Of a stretch of DNA of 64,000 nucleotides, positions 1-12,796 are shown piece after piece (position 1 is the stretch's first letter; each line of letters opens with the position of its first letter). The stretch is from NCBI RefSeq assembly GCF_034119845.1, contig NZ_CP139420.1, forward strand, positions 3,846,001-3,910,000. Reading direction: 5' to 3'. The DNA is from Flavobacterium sp. NG2 (GTDB lineage: Bacteria > Bacteroidota > Bacteroidia > Flavobacteriales > Flavobacteriaceae). The position numbers and the translations under genes were made by a program. Below the pieces are notes generated by a model. The model did no database searches. It had not been told where the DNA came from and saw only the letters and a program-made list of their open reading frames with translations.

Positions 1-2327
<2,327 letters not shown>

Positions 2328-2412
2328 GTACCAATCATAAATTTAATTATGACCGTTTTTGTTTGTTTTCTACTATAAATAGTAAAAAACGCTTTCTACT
2401 TTTTATATTTTT

Positions 2413-2436
2413 CTTATCTCAATATGTCAATGAACT
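2413..2436 (-). promoter_or_regulatory. rRNA spacer motif upstream of 23S
   Basis: On the minus strand this reads AGTTCATTGACATATTGAGA followed by TAAG, just before the 23S 5' end. Related copies lie in the 16S leader at 4816-4839 and 4693-4716. Position and recurrence suggest an rRNA antitermination or processing element; that role is inferred. Confidence 0.45.
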
Positions 2437-2527
2437 TTTACTCTGGATAAATTCCAATTTTTAAATCCCAAATTCCAATAATTGGTATTTGTAATTTCTT
2501 TTTTTTGAAATTTGCTCTTCGAGCTTG

Positions 2528-2601
2528 TGGAGAATAACGGAGTCGAACCGTTGACCTCCTGCGTGCAAGGCAGGCGCTCTAGCCAGCTGAGCTAATCCCC
2601 C
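2528..2601 (-). tRNA. tRNA-Ala (anticodon TGC)
   Basis: A 74-nt cloverleaf on the minus strand. The acceptor stem is GGGGGAT paired with ATTCTCC, followed by T8 A9, the D arm GCTC, the anticodon loop with TGC, and a T arm AACGG/CCGTT. The discriminator is A73 and CCA is not encoded. It sits in the 16S-23S spacer, the usual place in Bacteroidota. Confidence 0.97.
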
Positions 2602-2692
2602 CATTCTTTAGTGTACAGTTAACAGTTCTCAGTTAACAGTACTTAGAACGGTTAGCCAACCTCTAAAATTTCCTTTTCTTAAGTTTAAATAG

Positions 2693-2766
2693 TAGTCCCG
2701 GGCAGACTCGAACTGCCGACCCCTACATTATCAGTGTAGTACTCTAACCAGCTGAGCTACGAGACT
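2693..2766 (-). tRNA. tRNA-Ile (anticodon GAT)
   Basis: A 74-nt cloverleaf on the minus strand. The acceptor stem AGTCTCG pairs with CGGGACT with one G-U pair, the anticodon stem is CTACA/TGTAG with loop CTGATAA, and the T stem is GGCAG/CTGCC. The discriminator is A and CCA is not encoded. It lies between 16S and tRNA-Ala, giving the classic 16S-Ile-Ala-23S order. Confidence 0.97.
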
Positions 2767-2891
2767 CTGTTTTACTTAAGTTTTATTCTTTTTTTTTAAA
2801 TTAACAGCAAGAGTAATATAATGTCTAAATCTAATCCCAATAGTTCTTTTCGTCTTTTTCCTTAGCGTGCTTACGCTAACACTAAGGCTCT

Positions 2892-4407
<1,516 letters not shown>

Positions 4408-4608
4408 ATATTATGCGTCCGCCGTGGCGGACTATTTATTTTTGACTGAAGTTCTAGTGGTTCGTTTCAAATCTATCGATTCTATTACTCTTATTCTTTT
4501 GTTCTTAAAATCTCTTTTAAGAACGGCTGTCAATTCAATATGTCTAGGAACGTGTTCTTCTTATTTTTTCTTCGTATCTCACAATGTTTGTGTTTCTCGA
4601 AGCGGGTG

Positions 4609-4638
4609 CAAAAGTACAACTTCTTTTTAATCTCACAA
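4609..4638 (-). promoter_or_regulatory. rRNA operon promoter P1 (proximal)
   Basis: Minus strand: -7 box TACTTTTG (4609-4616), followed by CACCCGC, with TTG of the -33 element at 4636-4638 and a 19-nt spacer. This matches the Bacteroidota consensus TTG / TAnnTTTG. It is about 200 nt upstream of the 16S 5' end and the nearest of three promoters. Confidence 0.8.
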
Positions 4639-4692
4639 GAAAAATTTAAAGTTTTTTTTTATTCTTTTTCCAAAGATTAAAACCTATTTTCT

Positions 4693-4716
4693 CTTGTCAG
4701 TATTTCAAATAACTTA
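4693..4716 (-). promoter_or_regulatory. 16S leader motif downstream of P2
   Basis: Minus strand reads TTTGAAATACTGACAAG, related to the motif at 4816-4839 and to the pre-23S motif at 2413-2436. It starts about 17 nt downstream of the P2 -7 box. Probable transcribed leader or antitermination element; role inferred. Confidence 0.4.
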
Positions 4717-4732
4717 GCGCTTTTGCGGGGTG

Positions 4733-4763
4733 CAAATGTAAAACGTAAATTCTTTTCTCACAA
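4733..4763 (-). promoter_or_regulatory. rRNA operon promoter P2
   Basis: Minus strand: -7 box TACATTTG (4733-4740), followed by CACCCCGC, with TTG at 4761-4763 and a 20-nt spacer. The -33 region reads TTGTGAGA, as in P1. Confidence 0.8.
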
Positions 4764-4815
4764 GCTTTTTTTGATATTTATTTTAAGAAGTTTTATCTCC
4801 TTTATATCTCAATCG

Positions 4816-4839
4816 CTTGTCAGTATGTCAGTGAACGTC
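4816..4839 (-). promoter_or_regulatory. 16S leader motif downstream of P3
   Basis: Minus strand reads GTTCACTGACATACTGACAAG about 17 nt downstream of the P3 -7 box. It resembles the copies at 4693-4716 and 2413-2436. Probable rRNA leader element; role inferred. Confidence 0.4.
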
Positions 4840-4855
4840 TTGCTTGTTGCGGGTG

Positions 4856-4885
4856 CAAAAGTACCGCCTTTATTCAATTAAACAA
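4856..4885 (-). promoter_or_regulatory. rRNA operon promoter P3 (distal)
   Basis: Minus strand: -7 box TACTTTTG (4856-4863), followed by CACCCGC, with TTG at 4883-4885 and a 19-nt spacer. Third of the tandem array, about 450 nt upstream of 16S. Confidence 0.78.
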
Positions 4886-4979
4886 TACCTTTTCGTAACT
4901 TTATTTTAACCTTTTTCTCAACTCGCTGAAAATGTGAATATTGTTTTAAAAGAGAATTATGGTTTTGTAGGAGTTTAGA

Positions 4980-5290
4980 CTTTTTTAAACACAAAGGGCA
5001 CCAAGGAAGCACTAAGATCACAAAGCAATTGAACACAGATTTCTCAGATTGGCACAGATTAAAGACACTTAAAAAGGGATTTTATGAAGATACACAGAGG
5101 AAACGGGGAAGATATGAATAGTTTGAACACAGATTGCTCAGATTGACGCAGATTAAAAAGGCACTGGAGAGGATTTCACAAAGATACACAGAGGAAACAC
5201 GGAGACACACAAAGGTCTTAACACAGATTGCTGAGATTGACACAGATTAAAGGGATACTGGAGAGGATTTTACTGAGATTAACAAAGAGA
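4980..5290. repeat. decayed intergenic repeats (cacagatt...cagattaaa type)
   Basis: At least three imperfect copies of a unit reading roughly acacagatt-nctcagattgacacagattaaa, followed by ggcactggagagg and cacagaggaaac segments, occupy the gene-free gap between the rRNA promoters and thrS. No reading frame of interest is seen. Shorter relatives occur near 26585-26700 and 44370-44410. Sequences of this kind are frequent non-coding filler in Flavobacterium genomes. Confidence 0.6.
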
Positions 5291-5384
5291 CGCATTAAGA
5301 CTTTAATACAACACAATAAAGACACTCTTTCTTACCTATATATAGTAGCAAACACTCTTAATAACGGAATCTTCCTGAAACCAC

Positions 5385-5480
5385 CTCTGCCCTAGCCCTG
5401 ATAGTAGCGGCATCCTTGTGGCGGCGGGCATTTATGCCGCCACAAGATATAGCGGATAGCAGGATTAGCTCCTAAGAATC
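5385..5480. repeat. flavobacterial intergenic palindromic repeat
   Basis: This segment begins cctctgccctagccctgata and ends gcaggattagctcctaag. It contains a perfect 11-bp stem (CTTGTGGCGGC at 5415-5425 with its complement at 5436-5446) around a 10-nt loop. The flanks resemble a repeat family dispersed in Flavobacterium genomes. A degenerate relative lies at about 38745-38855. It is GC-rich compared with its surroundings and has no reading frame. Function unknown. Confidence 0.6.
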
Positions 5481-5543
5481 ACTCTAGTCCTATTATATAG
5501 ATATCCCCGAGCAGAATAGTTGCAAACAAACCTTATATATATA

Positions 5544-5574
5544 TTGTATGTATTTTAGTAATGCTATATATTTG
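5544..5574 (+). promoter_or_regulatory. promoter of thrS-infC-rpmI-rplT
   Basis: TTG at 5544-5546 and TATATTTG at 5567-5574 with a 20-nt spacer match the Bacteroidota -33/-7 consensus. The -7 box is 21 nt before the thrS ATG. Confidence 0.7.
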
Positions 5575-5595
5575 CAGTCTTAAAAATATCAAACA

Positions 5596-7542
5596 ATGAT
5601 TAAGATTACATTGCCCGATGGGTCAGTTAGAGAGTATGCACCAGGCGTAAGTCCGATGGATGTTGCTAAAAGCATTAGTGAAGGTTTTGCACGAAACGTT
5701 ATTTCGGCTTCTTTTAATGGCACGACCATCGAAACATCTACTCCTTTGACTACTGACGGAAGTCTTGTTTTATACACTTGGAATGATGAAGGTGGAAAGA
5801 AAGCTTTTTGGCATTCAACTTCACACGTTATGGCACAAGTACTTGAAGAAATGTATCCTGGAATTAAATTAACATTAGGACCAGCCATTGCAAATGGGTT
5901 TTATTATGATGTCGATTTTGAAGAGCATAAAATTACTGAAGCCGACTTCAAGAAAATTGAAGATCGTGTTCTAGAAATCTCTAGAGGGAAACATGAGTTC
6001 AAATTGCGCCCTGTATCAAAAGCAGAAGCATTAGAAATATACAAAGACAATGTTTATAAAACAGAGTTAATTACTAATCTAGAAGACGGAACGATTACGT
6101 TTTGTGATCACGATACTTTTACTGATTTATGCCGTGGTGGTCATATTCCAAATACCGGGATCATCAAGGCTATGAAAGTAATGAGTGTTGCTGGTGCTTA
6201 CTGGAGAGGTGATGAAAAAAACAAACAATTGACTCGTGTATACGGAACATCATTTCCTAAACAAAAGGATTTAACCGAATACTTAGCGCTACTTGAAGAA
6301 GCAAAACGCAGAGATCATAGAAAGCTTGGTAAGGAATTAGAATTGTTTGCTTTTTCGCAAAAAGTAGGTCAAGGTTTGCCTTTATGGCTACCAAAGGGAG
6401 CCGCTTTGAGAGAGCGCTTAGAGCAATTCTTGAAAAAAGCACAAAAGAAAGCTGGATACGAACAAGTAGTTTCACCACATATTGGACAAAAAGAATTGTA
6501 TGTAACTTCAGGTCACTATGCTAAATATGGAGCTGATAGTTTTCAACCCATAAGTACACCTCATGAAGGGGAAGAGTTTTTATTAAAACCAATGAACTGC
6601 CCTCATCACTGTGAAATATACAATGTAAGACCATGGTCGTACAAAGATTTACCAAAGCGTTATGCTGAATTTGGTACCGTTTATAGATACGAGCAAAGTG
6701 GAGAATTACACGGCTTGACTCGTGTACGTGGGTTTACTCAGGATGATGCGCATATTTTTTGTACTCCCGAACAGTTGGATGAAGAGTTTAAAAAAGTAAT
6801 TGATTTGGTACTTTATGTATTTGGTTCATTAGGATTTGAAAACTTTACCGCTCAAATTTCACTAAGAGACCAAGAGAATCGCGAAAAATACATTGGAACT
6901 GATGAAAACTGGGAGAAAGCAGAGAACGCAATTATCAATGCTGCTGCCGACAAAGGTTTGAATACTATTGTAGAATACGGTGAAGCCGCTTTCTACGGAC
7001 CTAAGTTGGATTTCATGGTAAAAGACGCCCTTGGAAGACAATGGCAATTAGGAACAATACAGGTAGATTACAACCTACCAGAACGTTTCGACTTGACCTA
7101 CAAAGGTTCTGATAACGAATTACATAGACCTGTAATGATTCACAGAGCCCCTTTTGGCTCCATGGAGCGTTTCATTGCTATTTTACTAGAACATACTGCG
7201 GGTAATTTCCCACTTTGGCTAATGCCTGAACAGGCTATTATCTTGTCTTTGAGCGAGAAATATGAAATATATGCTAAAAAAGTTTTAGATTTGCTAGAAA
7301 ATCACGAAATTCGCGCACTAATTGACAATCGAAACGAAACAATTGGTAAGAAAATTAGGGATGCAGAGATGCAAAAAGTCCCATTTATGCTGATTGTAGG
7401 TGAAGAAGAAGAGAAAAATGGAACCATCTCCATCCGTCGTCACGGACAAGAAGGAAAAGGAAATATCACTGTTACAATAGAAGAATTTGCTGCTATTGTA
7501 GACGCTGAAGTAAAAAAAACATTAAAAGTATTTACAGTTTAA
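5596..7542 (+). CDS. thrS: threonyl-tRNA synthetase
   Basis: A 648-residue cytoplasmic class II aminoacyl-tRNA synthetase that charges tRNA-Thr. The N-terminal TGS domain (about residues 1-62, beginning [10 protein letters not shown]) is followed by the editing domain, the catalytic core and a C-terminal anticodon-binding domain. The zinc-site cysteine is in [11 protein letters not shown] and the motif 2 region is [17 protein letters not shown]. Motif 3 is in [11 protein letters not shown], followed by [10 protein letters not shown]. Length is normal for the family. It heads the conserved translation cluster and lies 16 nt upstream of the infC start; a matching promoter is 21 nt before the ATG. 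Confidence 0.98.
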   Translation: MIKITLPDGSVREYAPGVSPMDVAKSISEGFARNVISASFNGTTIETSTPLTTDGSLVLYTWNDEGGKKAFWHSTSHVMAQVLEEMYPGIKLTLGPAIANGFYYDVDFEEHKITEADFKKIEDRVLEISRGKHEFKLRPVSKAEALEIYKDNVYKTELITNLEDGTITFCDHDTFTDLCRGGHIPNTGIIKAMKVMSVAGAYWRGDEKNKQLTRVYGTSFPKQKDLTEYLALLEEAKRRDHRKLGKELELFAFSQKVGQGLPLWLPKGAALRERLEQFLKKAQKKAGYEQVVSPHIGQKELYVTSGHYAKYGADSFQPISTPHEGEEFLLKPMNCPHHCEIYNVRPWSYKDLPKRYAEFGTVYRYEQSGELHGLTRVRGFTQDDAHIFCTPEQLDEEFKKVIDLVLYVFGSLGFENFTAQISLRDQENREKYIGTDENWEKAENAIINAAADKGLNTIVEYGEAAFYGPKLDFMVKDALGRQWQLGTIQVDYNLPERFDLTYKGSDNELHRPVMIHRAPFGSMERFIAILLEHTAGNFPLWLMPEQAIILSLSEKYEIYAKKVLDLLENHEIRALIDNRNETIGKKIRDAEMQKVPFMLIVGEEEEKNGTISIRRHGQEGKGNITVTIEEFAAIVDAEVKKTLKVFTV

Positions 7543-7558
7543 CTTAAATTATAAAGTC

Positions 7559-8116
7559 ATAGCAATAAGAAGTAATAGAGGTTACCAACCTCGTGTAGAA
7601 AAGAAAGATGCCCATAGAATAAACAATAATATTCGTGGTTTGCAGGAAGTAAGACTAGTAGGTGAAAACATTGAGCCTGGAGTATTTAAACTTTCAGAAG
7701 CTTTGAGATTAGCTGACCAATTTGAATTGGACTTAGTTGAAATCTCACCAAATGCTGAACCACCGGTTTGCAAGATTATGGATTACAAGAAATTTGTTTA
7801 CGAACAAAAGAAACGTGATAAAATCTTAAAAGCAAAATCGACACAGGTTACAGTAAAAGAGATCCGTTTTGGACCTCAAACTGATGAACACGATTATGAA
7901 TTCAAAAGAAAAAATGCTGAAAAATTCTTAAAAGAAGGCGCTAAGCTAAAAGCTTTTGTATTCTTTAAAGGGCGTTCCATCATTTATAAAGACCAAGGAC
8001 AAATCTTATTATTGAGATTAGCTCAGGATTTAGAAGAATTTGGTAAAGTAGAAGCGATGCCTGTTCTAGAAGGAAAGAGGATGATTATGTTCATTGCTCC
8101 TAAGAAGAAGAGATAA
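7559..8116 (+). CDS. infC: translation initiation factor IF-3, AUA start
   Basis: A 185-residue IF-3 that binds the 30S subunit and controls start-codon selection. The N domain contains [18 protein letters not shown] and the C domain contains [16 protein letters not shown]. No ATG, GTG or TTG gives a full N terminus: the first such codon is TTG at 7640, inside the conserved N domain. The frame from ATA at 7559 encodes [20 protein letters not shown], typical of flavobacterial IF-3. I therefore place the start at AUA. Rare start codons in infC are known from E. coli (AUU), where IF-3 represses its own translation by rejecting them. Only 16 nt separate it from thrS. Confidence 0.9.
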   Translation: MAIRSNRGYQPRVEKKDAHRINNNIRGLQEVRLVGENIEPGVFKLSEALRLADQFELDLVEISPNAEPPVCKIMDYKKFVYEQKKRDKILKAKSTQVTVKEIRFGPQTDEHDYEFKRKNAEKFLKEGAKLKAFVFFKGRSIIYKDQGQILLLRLAQDLEEFGKVEAMPVLEGKRMIMFIAPKKKR

Positions 8117-8220
8117 GAAGTATTCAGTTTACAGTTTTTAGTAATCAGTTTTAAAACCTGAAACTTTAAACTTGAAACAAAAAATAAGTAAGTAAGAATA
8201 AACTAAAACACTAGGAAAAA

Positions 8221-8418
8221 ATGCCTAAAATGAAAACCAAATCTAGCGCCAAGAAACGTTTTAAAGTTACTGGTTCTGGAAAGATTAAAAGAAAGCACGC
8301 TTTTAAAAGTCATATCTTGACTAAAAAATCTAAAAAACGTAAATTAGCTTTGACTCACTCAGCGCTAGTTCACTCAACAGATATGAAAAGCATCAAACAA
8401 CAATTAAGAATCATCTAA
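8221..8418 (+). CDS. rpmI: 50S ribosomal protein L35
   Basis: A 65-residue, very basic protein beginning [20 protein letters not shown], the L35 signature. It is the third gene of the thrS-infC-rpmI-rplT cluster, conserved across bacteria. The 104-nt gap from infC contains short gttt/cagt-rich repeats like others between genes here. Length is typical for the family. Confidence 0.97.
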   Translation: MPKMKTKSSAKKRFKVTGSGKIKRKHAFKSHILTKKSKKRKLALTHSALVHSTDMKSIKQQLRII

Positions 8419-8592
8419 ATTAGTAATCAGTCGTCAGTATTTAGTAGGCAGTTAGTACTGAACACTAAAACCTGAAAACTGAACACTATTTTAAATTCTT
8501 TAGGTTAAAACAATTTAAAATAACCTTGGAGTATGGCCATTAAGCGCTTTTGATTAAATTCAAGCCGCCTGCTACAAAAAAACATAAAAATT

Positions 8593-8937
8593 ATGCCAAG
8601 ATCGGTAAATTCAGTTGCTAAAAGAGCAAGAAGAAAAAAAATAATGAAGCAAGCCAAAGGTTTCTTTGGTAGACGTAAAAACGTTTGGACAGTTGCTAAA
8701 AACGCGGTAGAAAAAGCAATGTGCTACGCATACCGTGATAGAAAAGTGAACAAAAGAAATTTCCGTGCTTTATGGATTCAACGTATCAACGCTGGAGCTC
8801 GTTTAGAAGGAATGTCTTATTCACAATTCATGGGTAAAGTAAAAGCTAACGGAATCGAATTGAACAGAAAAGTTCTTGCAGATTTAGCTATGAACCACCC
8901 TGAAGCTTTCAAAGCTGTACTTAATAAAGTAAAATAA
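8593..8937 (+). CDS. rplT: 50S ribosomal protein L20
   Basis: A 114-residue L20, needed early in 50S assembly; it binds 23S rRNA. It begins [20 protein letters not shown] with the conserved [10 protein letters not shown] and [20 protein letters not shown] segments. The 174-nt leader after rpmI is long for this operon and could hold an L20 autoregulatory site, as L20 does in other bacteria; I see no fold clear enough to call. A strong terminator follows the gene. Confidence 0.98.
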   Translation: MPRSVNSVAKRARRKKIMKQAKGFFGRRKNVWTVAKNAVEKAMCYAYRDRKVNKRNFRALWIQRINAGARLEGMSYSQFMGKVKANGIELNRKVLADLAMNHPEAFKAVLNKVK

Positions 8938-8975
8938 ACGTTTTATCAACTCAGTTTAGGATTACTTACTTATAT

Positions 8976-9015
8976 AAAAAAACCTCGTTTGTCTCGGCAA
9001 ACGAGGTTTTTTTTT
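8976..9015 (+). terminator. rho-independent terminator after rplT
   Basis: AACCTCGTTTG (8981-8991) and its perfect complement (8998-9008) form a stem with loop TCTCGG, preceded by A residues and followed by a long T run. Confidence 0.93.
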
Positions 9016-9184
9016 GCCCTGAAATCAATATATAAAATCGATTTCCTCTCATTACAGCTAGATTAGGCATTCTAAAACAGAACTATCTACTGACAGACAG
9101 ATAACATAGATAATAACAGTTTACGAGGATTTTTCACCATTATCAAAACAAAAAATCTACTACTACAGAAAAAAAGTATCCAAA

Positions 9185-9229
9185 ATACGGATTCCCGTAA
9201 ATCAATTACAATTTCTCAGATTATATTTG
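9185..9229 (+). promoter_or_regulatory. TACGG-type operator and promoter of the 9243 lipoprotein
   Basis: Inverted repeat ATACGG-attc-CCGTAA (9185-9200) is followed after exactly 21 nt by TATATTTG (9222-9229), a -7 box 13 nt before the ATG. The same arrangement with the same 21-nt distance occurs at 13613-13657 and 13919-13963. Its position fits an activator site. The rest of the 8938-9242 gap holds only the rplT terminator. Confidence 0.65.
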
Positions 9230-9242
9230 AAAAAAAACTGTT

Positions 9243-9605
9243 ATGCAATTAAATCTCCGTATTAAAACAGCCATTCTTAGTAGTTCCCTTTGCATTGTAG
9301 CTTGTAATCTGAAAGAGATTCAACCAATAGAAACAAACGCAACTCAACAAATCAAATCACCAACTCAAAATGGACTTACTTATACCTCTGAAAAAGAATT
9401 TCGCTACGACTATAGCGTAACTGGTACAGATGAACAAGGTAGGAATATATATGGATTCATCAATTTAGACACAGAACTGGGAGAAGGGAAATTGATAACT
9501 CATAACGAGCCATCGACTGTTGAAGTAGTAGTAGAAATTAATAGTCAGGGTAAAATCTTAGCCACTGACGTTCATGGAAATAAATATTTTATCCAAATCA
9601 AATAA
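9243..9605 (+). CDS. small predicted lipoprotein, unknown function
   Basis: A 120-residue protein with a lipoprotein signal: hydrophobic stretch and lipobox ending CIVAC, giving a mature N-terminal Cys at residue 21. The mature part has no family I recognise. It looks like a small beta-rich domain (segments YDYSVTGTDEQGRNIYGFIN and VEVVVEINSQGKILATDV). It is preceded by the TACGG operator-promoter shared with 13694 and 13991, so it probably belongs to the same regulon. Its stop is 39 nt from the end of the convergent gene at 9645. Confidence 0.75.
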   Translation: MQLNLRIKTAILSSSLCIVACNLKEIQPIETNATQQIKSPTQNGLTYTSEKEFRYDYSVTGTDEQGRNIYGFINLDTELGEGKLITHNEPSTVEVVVEINSQGKILATDVHGNKYFIQIK

Positions 9606-9644
9606 CCCTATTCAACTACGGTGCATCTTAAAAAATCATCGAAC

Positions 9645-10514
9645 TCATTTACTAGATAAATTGTACTTATTAATCATATAATTCGTTATAGGCTTAAGAG
9701 GTTTACCTGTAATAGGATGAAAGCCTGGACGGTCGTACAACTCAACTTCACCATCATATTTACAATACCAAATCAATGGTTTTTCGTTTTTAAAAAAAAC
9801 CAACTTTTGATTGCAATCTAATTTCCTCAACTCCTTAGCATTTTCGTTTATAGGAACGATAGCACTCGATGCTAAAAAGCCTAACTTATCTTTATCACAA
9901 TCTACTTCTTCATAATGCGTTCCTACCCATTCCATACATTGTTTTTTGGGATAGAAATTCGTTTTTATAAAATATCCTAAAACAGACAACATTACTACTC
10001 CCCCTGCTATCCAACCTAATTTTGCCATGAAATTAAATTTCTGCACAAAGGCTGGAAGTGTTTTCGTTAAAACATCGTTTGAAATCACCTCCACTTTCTT
10101 TGTCTCAATACTTATTTTTGAAAGTGACGTATCTGAAACCTCTTCTTCCTTGCTTGAATTAATCTTATAAAACTTTGAATAAGGTCTTGGCTGAAAATCA
10201 ACTAATATGGCGGCTACTTCAATTCTCATTAAATTTTCTGTGTTCTTTTCACTTTTTAGAAAAGAACGAATAGGCCTAAACAAAGCAATATTACAATTCA
10301 CAATTCCTTTTCTTAAATCCTCAGTTTGATTTAATTCAAAAAAAGTTCTGAATATCTTCTCGTCATGAACAGACAATCCTTCATTACACATACTCAAACA
10401 TAAATCGCGCATAACTGCTGGTGTATTCAACAACACCGAAGAATCTTCTTGTATAGCGATTTCATATTTTGCTTTTATCCTTTTTTTATAATCTTCTAAA
10501 GTATTTTTTCTCAT
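9645..10514 (-). CDS. single-pass membrane protein, unknown function
   Basis: A 289-residue protein with a cytoplasmic N-terminal half of about 165 residues, rich in charged helices. One membrane segment follows (about 167-186, WIAGGVVMLSVLGYFIKTNF), then a C-terminal domain of about 100 residues with three or four cysteines (KKQCMEWVGTHYEEVDC, LDCNQKL, WYCKYDGE). The C-terminal part, with WYCKYDGEVELYDRPGFHP, looks like a small extracytoplasmic domain. No enzymatic motif is visible. It is a lone minus-strand gene between plus-strand lipoprotein genes. Function not recognised. Confidence 0.7.
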   Translation of the reverse strand: MRKNTLEDYKKRIKAKYEIAIQEDSSVLLNTPAVMRDLCLSMCNEGLSVHDEKIFRTFFELNQTEDLRKGIVNCNIALFRPIRSFLKSEKNTENLMRIEVAAILVDFQPRPYSKFYKINSSKEEEVSDTSLSKISIETKKVEVISNDVLTKTLPAFVQKFNFMAKLGWIAGGVVMLSVLGYFIKTNFYPKKQCMEWVGTHYEEVDCDKDKLGFLASSAIVPINENAKELRKLDCNQKLVFFKNEKPLIWYCKYDGEVELYDRPGFHPITGKPLKPITNYMINKYNLSSK

Positions 10515-10849
10515 ACACTAATCGTGGAATTTAATGGAATTGTTCCGAATACCTTGGAACTACTGGAATTGCTGGAATTCAATCCACTTTCTTAGCCAAA
10601 GCTAGACTTCCTTTGCTTCAGAATTAGTTCCTGTTTTGAATTGCTACCAAGACAAATGTACAAAACTCATTCAAAAAAAGTGCGCATATACAGTACACTA
10701 AGACTATCCGGGAAGTATAATTCTTAGTCTACTGTTTAAGCTCACTTCACTTCCCAAAAATAAATGTTTTAACGGCTTGCCCTATAGGCAATTGATTCGA
10801 TTATGAAATCGAACGGCCACAACTATGTCTAAAATTTAATTCCAAGAAG
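10515..10849. other. gene-free gap with a weak TACGG-like site
   Basis: This 335-bp gap holds several TGGAAT/GGAATT direct and inverted words near 10525-10580. A sequence at 10770-10806 (taacggcttgccctataggc, then aattgatt) resembles the operator at 13919, but its right half-site and -7 box are degenerate. No reading frame is evident before the ATG at 10850. Confidence 0.4.
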
Positions 10850-11011
10850 ATGAAAAGTATATTATTAATGTCTTGTTTTATTATGGTAAGCTCCCTAATA
10901 ACATCATGCACAACTGAAGAGATTGAAACAACAAAAACCAAACTTTTTGAAGAAGTGACGGCCACTGGAGGAGATGAAAGTGGTCAAATTCCAACACGTA
11001 AACCACAGTAA
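10850..11011 (+). CDS. 53-residue predicted lipoprotein
   Basis: A small frame, ATG at 10850 and TAA at 11009-11011, encodes MKSILLMSCFIMVSSLITSC followed by a 33-residue acidic tail ending IPTRKPQ. The signal segment and the lipobox ending LITSC are textbook, so I accept it despite its size. It sits 55 nt before the sensor kinase gene and could be a peptide partner of that kinase or simply co-located. A 10-bp inverted repeat follows the stop. No homologous family is recognised. Confidence 0.6.
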   Translation: MKSILLMSCFIMVSSLITSCTTEEIETTKTKLFEEVTATGGDESGQIPTRKPQ

Positions 11012-11019
11012 CAAATAAC

Positions 11020-11048
11020 TTAATTTAGACTTTAGTTATCTAAATTAA
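11020..11048 (+). terminator. inverted repeat, possible weak terminator
   Basis: TTAATTTAGA (11020-11029) and TCTAAATTAA (11039-11048) are perfect complements around a 9-nt loop, between the 53-residue lipoprotein and the kinase gene. The T run after it is interrupted, so it may be an attenuator or an operator. Confidence 0.4.
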
Positions 11049-11066
11049 ATTGATTATTTTCGGGAA

Positions 11067-12785
11067 ATGGTAGGTAACAAATTACATTTCCCGATTTTAA
11101 TTATTAGTATTACACTATTAGCACTTATTTCCTGTAAAAAAGAGCTTCCCTCTACTTCCCAATCAGAAAACTACACAGAATATTCGCAAGACATTGATGC
11201 TGCCGAAAAGCACTTCAACAACCAAGTATTTGATAGCGCTTTCTATTATTACAATACAATCCGAAGCAGAAGCAACCCCAAAAAAGACCCTAACCGAATC
11301 ATATATGCTATATTGAAACTAGCTTATATCCAACAGATAGAAGCTGATTATTTTAGTAGTGAAGAAACGGCAACAGAAGCCATTCCTCTTTTTAATACTA
11401 AAACGGATCCTGACTATAAGATATCTATCTACAACATACTTGGTATCAACTACAAAAACTTATACAATTATCCACAATCTATTTTTTACTATAAAAAAGC
11501 CTTACAATTAACTACTGATTCTTTACAAACCTGCATTTTAAAAAATAATATTGCAGTTGTTTATAAAGAACAAAAAAATTATGACAAAGCCTATCAAATC
11601 CTATCTGAATTAATCACGAAAAAAGAAGTAATTACCAATCCCGAAAACTACGCTCGTGTAATGGACAATCTAGGATATGTAAGTTTCAAACTTCAATTGC
11701 CTGAAAGCATTAATCTATTAAAAAATGCACTCCAAATTAGACAAGATAACAACAATCGGTATGGAATCATCATAAGTGCCATTCATTTAGCAGACTATTA
11801 CAAAAACACTAACTCTAAGCTATCTGTTGCATATGCTAAACTAGCCTATCAAGAAGCTGTTTCCATTCGCAGTGTTGATGATGCCATCGAAGCCTTGAAT
11901 ATATTAGTCGAAACTAGTCATAATATCGATACTAAAAAATATGCATTAAAGCGTATCCATCTTAGCGACAGTATTTATAAGGAACGTCAAAAAGCCAAAA
12001 ATCAATTTGCTAAAATAAAGTATGATGCTACTATCGAGAAAAACGAAAACTTAGTACTAAAAACAGAAAAAACCGAGAATGAATTGCAACTCGCCAAACA
12101 CAAAAACAACATTTTAATACTTGTTTTTTCAGTCGTACTATTGCTTGGCTCTATTCTAATTTTGATTTCTTATTGGAAAAGAAAAAACAAAAAGGTAAAA
12201 AGAATCGCTGCTTATGAAACCGAAACCCGAATTTCAAAAAAACTGCATGATGAATTAGCCAATGATGTGTACAGAACCATCACTTTTGTAGAAACTCAAA
12301 ATCTTGAAATTCCTGAAAAAAAAGAAATTTTACTCGAAAATCTAGACAGTATCTATGATAAAAGCAGAAATATTTCGAAACAAAACAGCGGAATTAAAAC
12401 CGGAATTCATTTTGGAACAAGCTTCAACGAATTATTGATGGGCTATAATTCGAATCAAACTACTATTGTTACCAAAGGAAGTGATACTGTTAATTGGTCT
12501 AAAATTAGTACCGAAAAACAAATTGAAATCTATCGTGCCATACAAGAATTGTTGACCAATATGAAAAAACATAGCAAAGCTAACATTGTTGTAATAAGTT
12601 TAGAAACTCAAGAAAAACAGATACAAATCAAATATTCAGATAACGGAATTGGTTTTAATCCTGAAAAGATTTTAAAAAATGGACTCACGAATGTGGAAAA
12701 CCGTATTAATAGTATTAATGGAAGCATTACTTTTGATTCACAAATCAATAAAGGGTTAAAAACAACCATCCTATTTCCTAAATAA
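11067..12785 (+). CDS. TPR-containing sensor histidine kinase (NarL/DesK-type)
   Basis: A 572-residue kinase. The N terminus has a signal-like segment with Cys23 in LALISC, so it may be lipidated. TPR-like helical repeats fill residues about 40-300, a coiled coil precedes the single membrane span (about 349-371), and a HisKA_3-type dimerization segment carries the phospho-acceptor His394 in LHDELANDV. The HATPase domain has the N box ELLTNMKKHSKA, DNGIGF (Asp525) and GLTNVENRI. TPR, single span and HisKA_3 together are a common Bacteroidota architecture whose sensor part lies outside the cytoplasm. The response regulator follows about 11 nt later. Likely targets are the TACGG promoters nearby; that link is inferred from position only. 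Confidence 0.88.
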   Translation: MVGNKLHFPILIISITLLALISCKKELPSTSQSENYTEYSQDIDAAEKHFNNQVFDSAFYYYNTIRSRSNPKKDPNRIIYAILKLAYIQQIEADYFSSEETATEAIPLFNTKTDPDYKISIYNILGINYKNLYNYPQSIFYYKKALQLTTDSLQTCILKNNIAVVYKEQKNYDKAYQILSELITKKEVITNPENYARVMDNLGYVSFKLQLPESINLLKNALQIRQDNNNRYGIIISAIHLADYYKNTNSKLSVAYAKLAYQEAVSIRSVDDAIEALNILVETSHNIDTKKYALKRIHLSDSIYKERQKAKNQFAKIKYDATIEKNENLVLKTEKTENELQLAKHKNNILILVFSVVLLLGSILILISYWKRKNKKVKRIAAYETETRISKKLHDELANDVYRTITFVETQNLEIPEKKEILLENLDSIYDKSRNISKQNSGIKTGIHFGTSFNELLMGYNSNQTTIVTKGSDTVNWSKISTEKQIEIYRAIQELLTNMKKHSKANIVVISLETQEKQIQIKYSDNGIGFNPEKILKNGLTNVENRINSINGSITFDSQINKGLKTTILFPK

Positions 12786-12796
12786 AATGCTTGATT

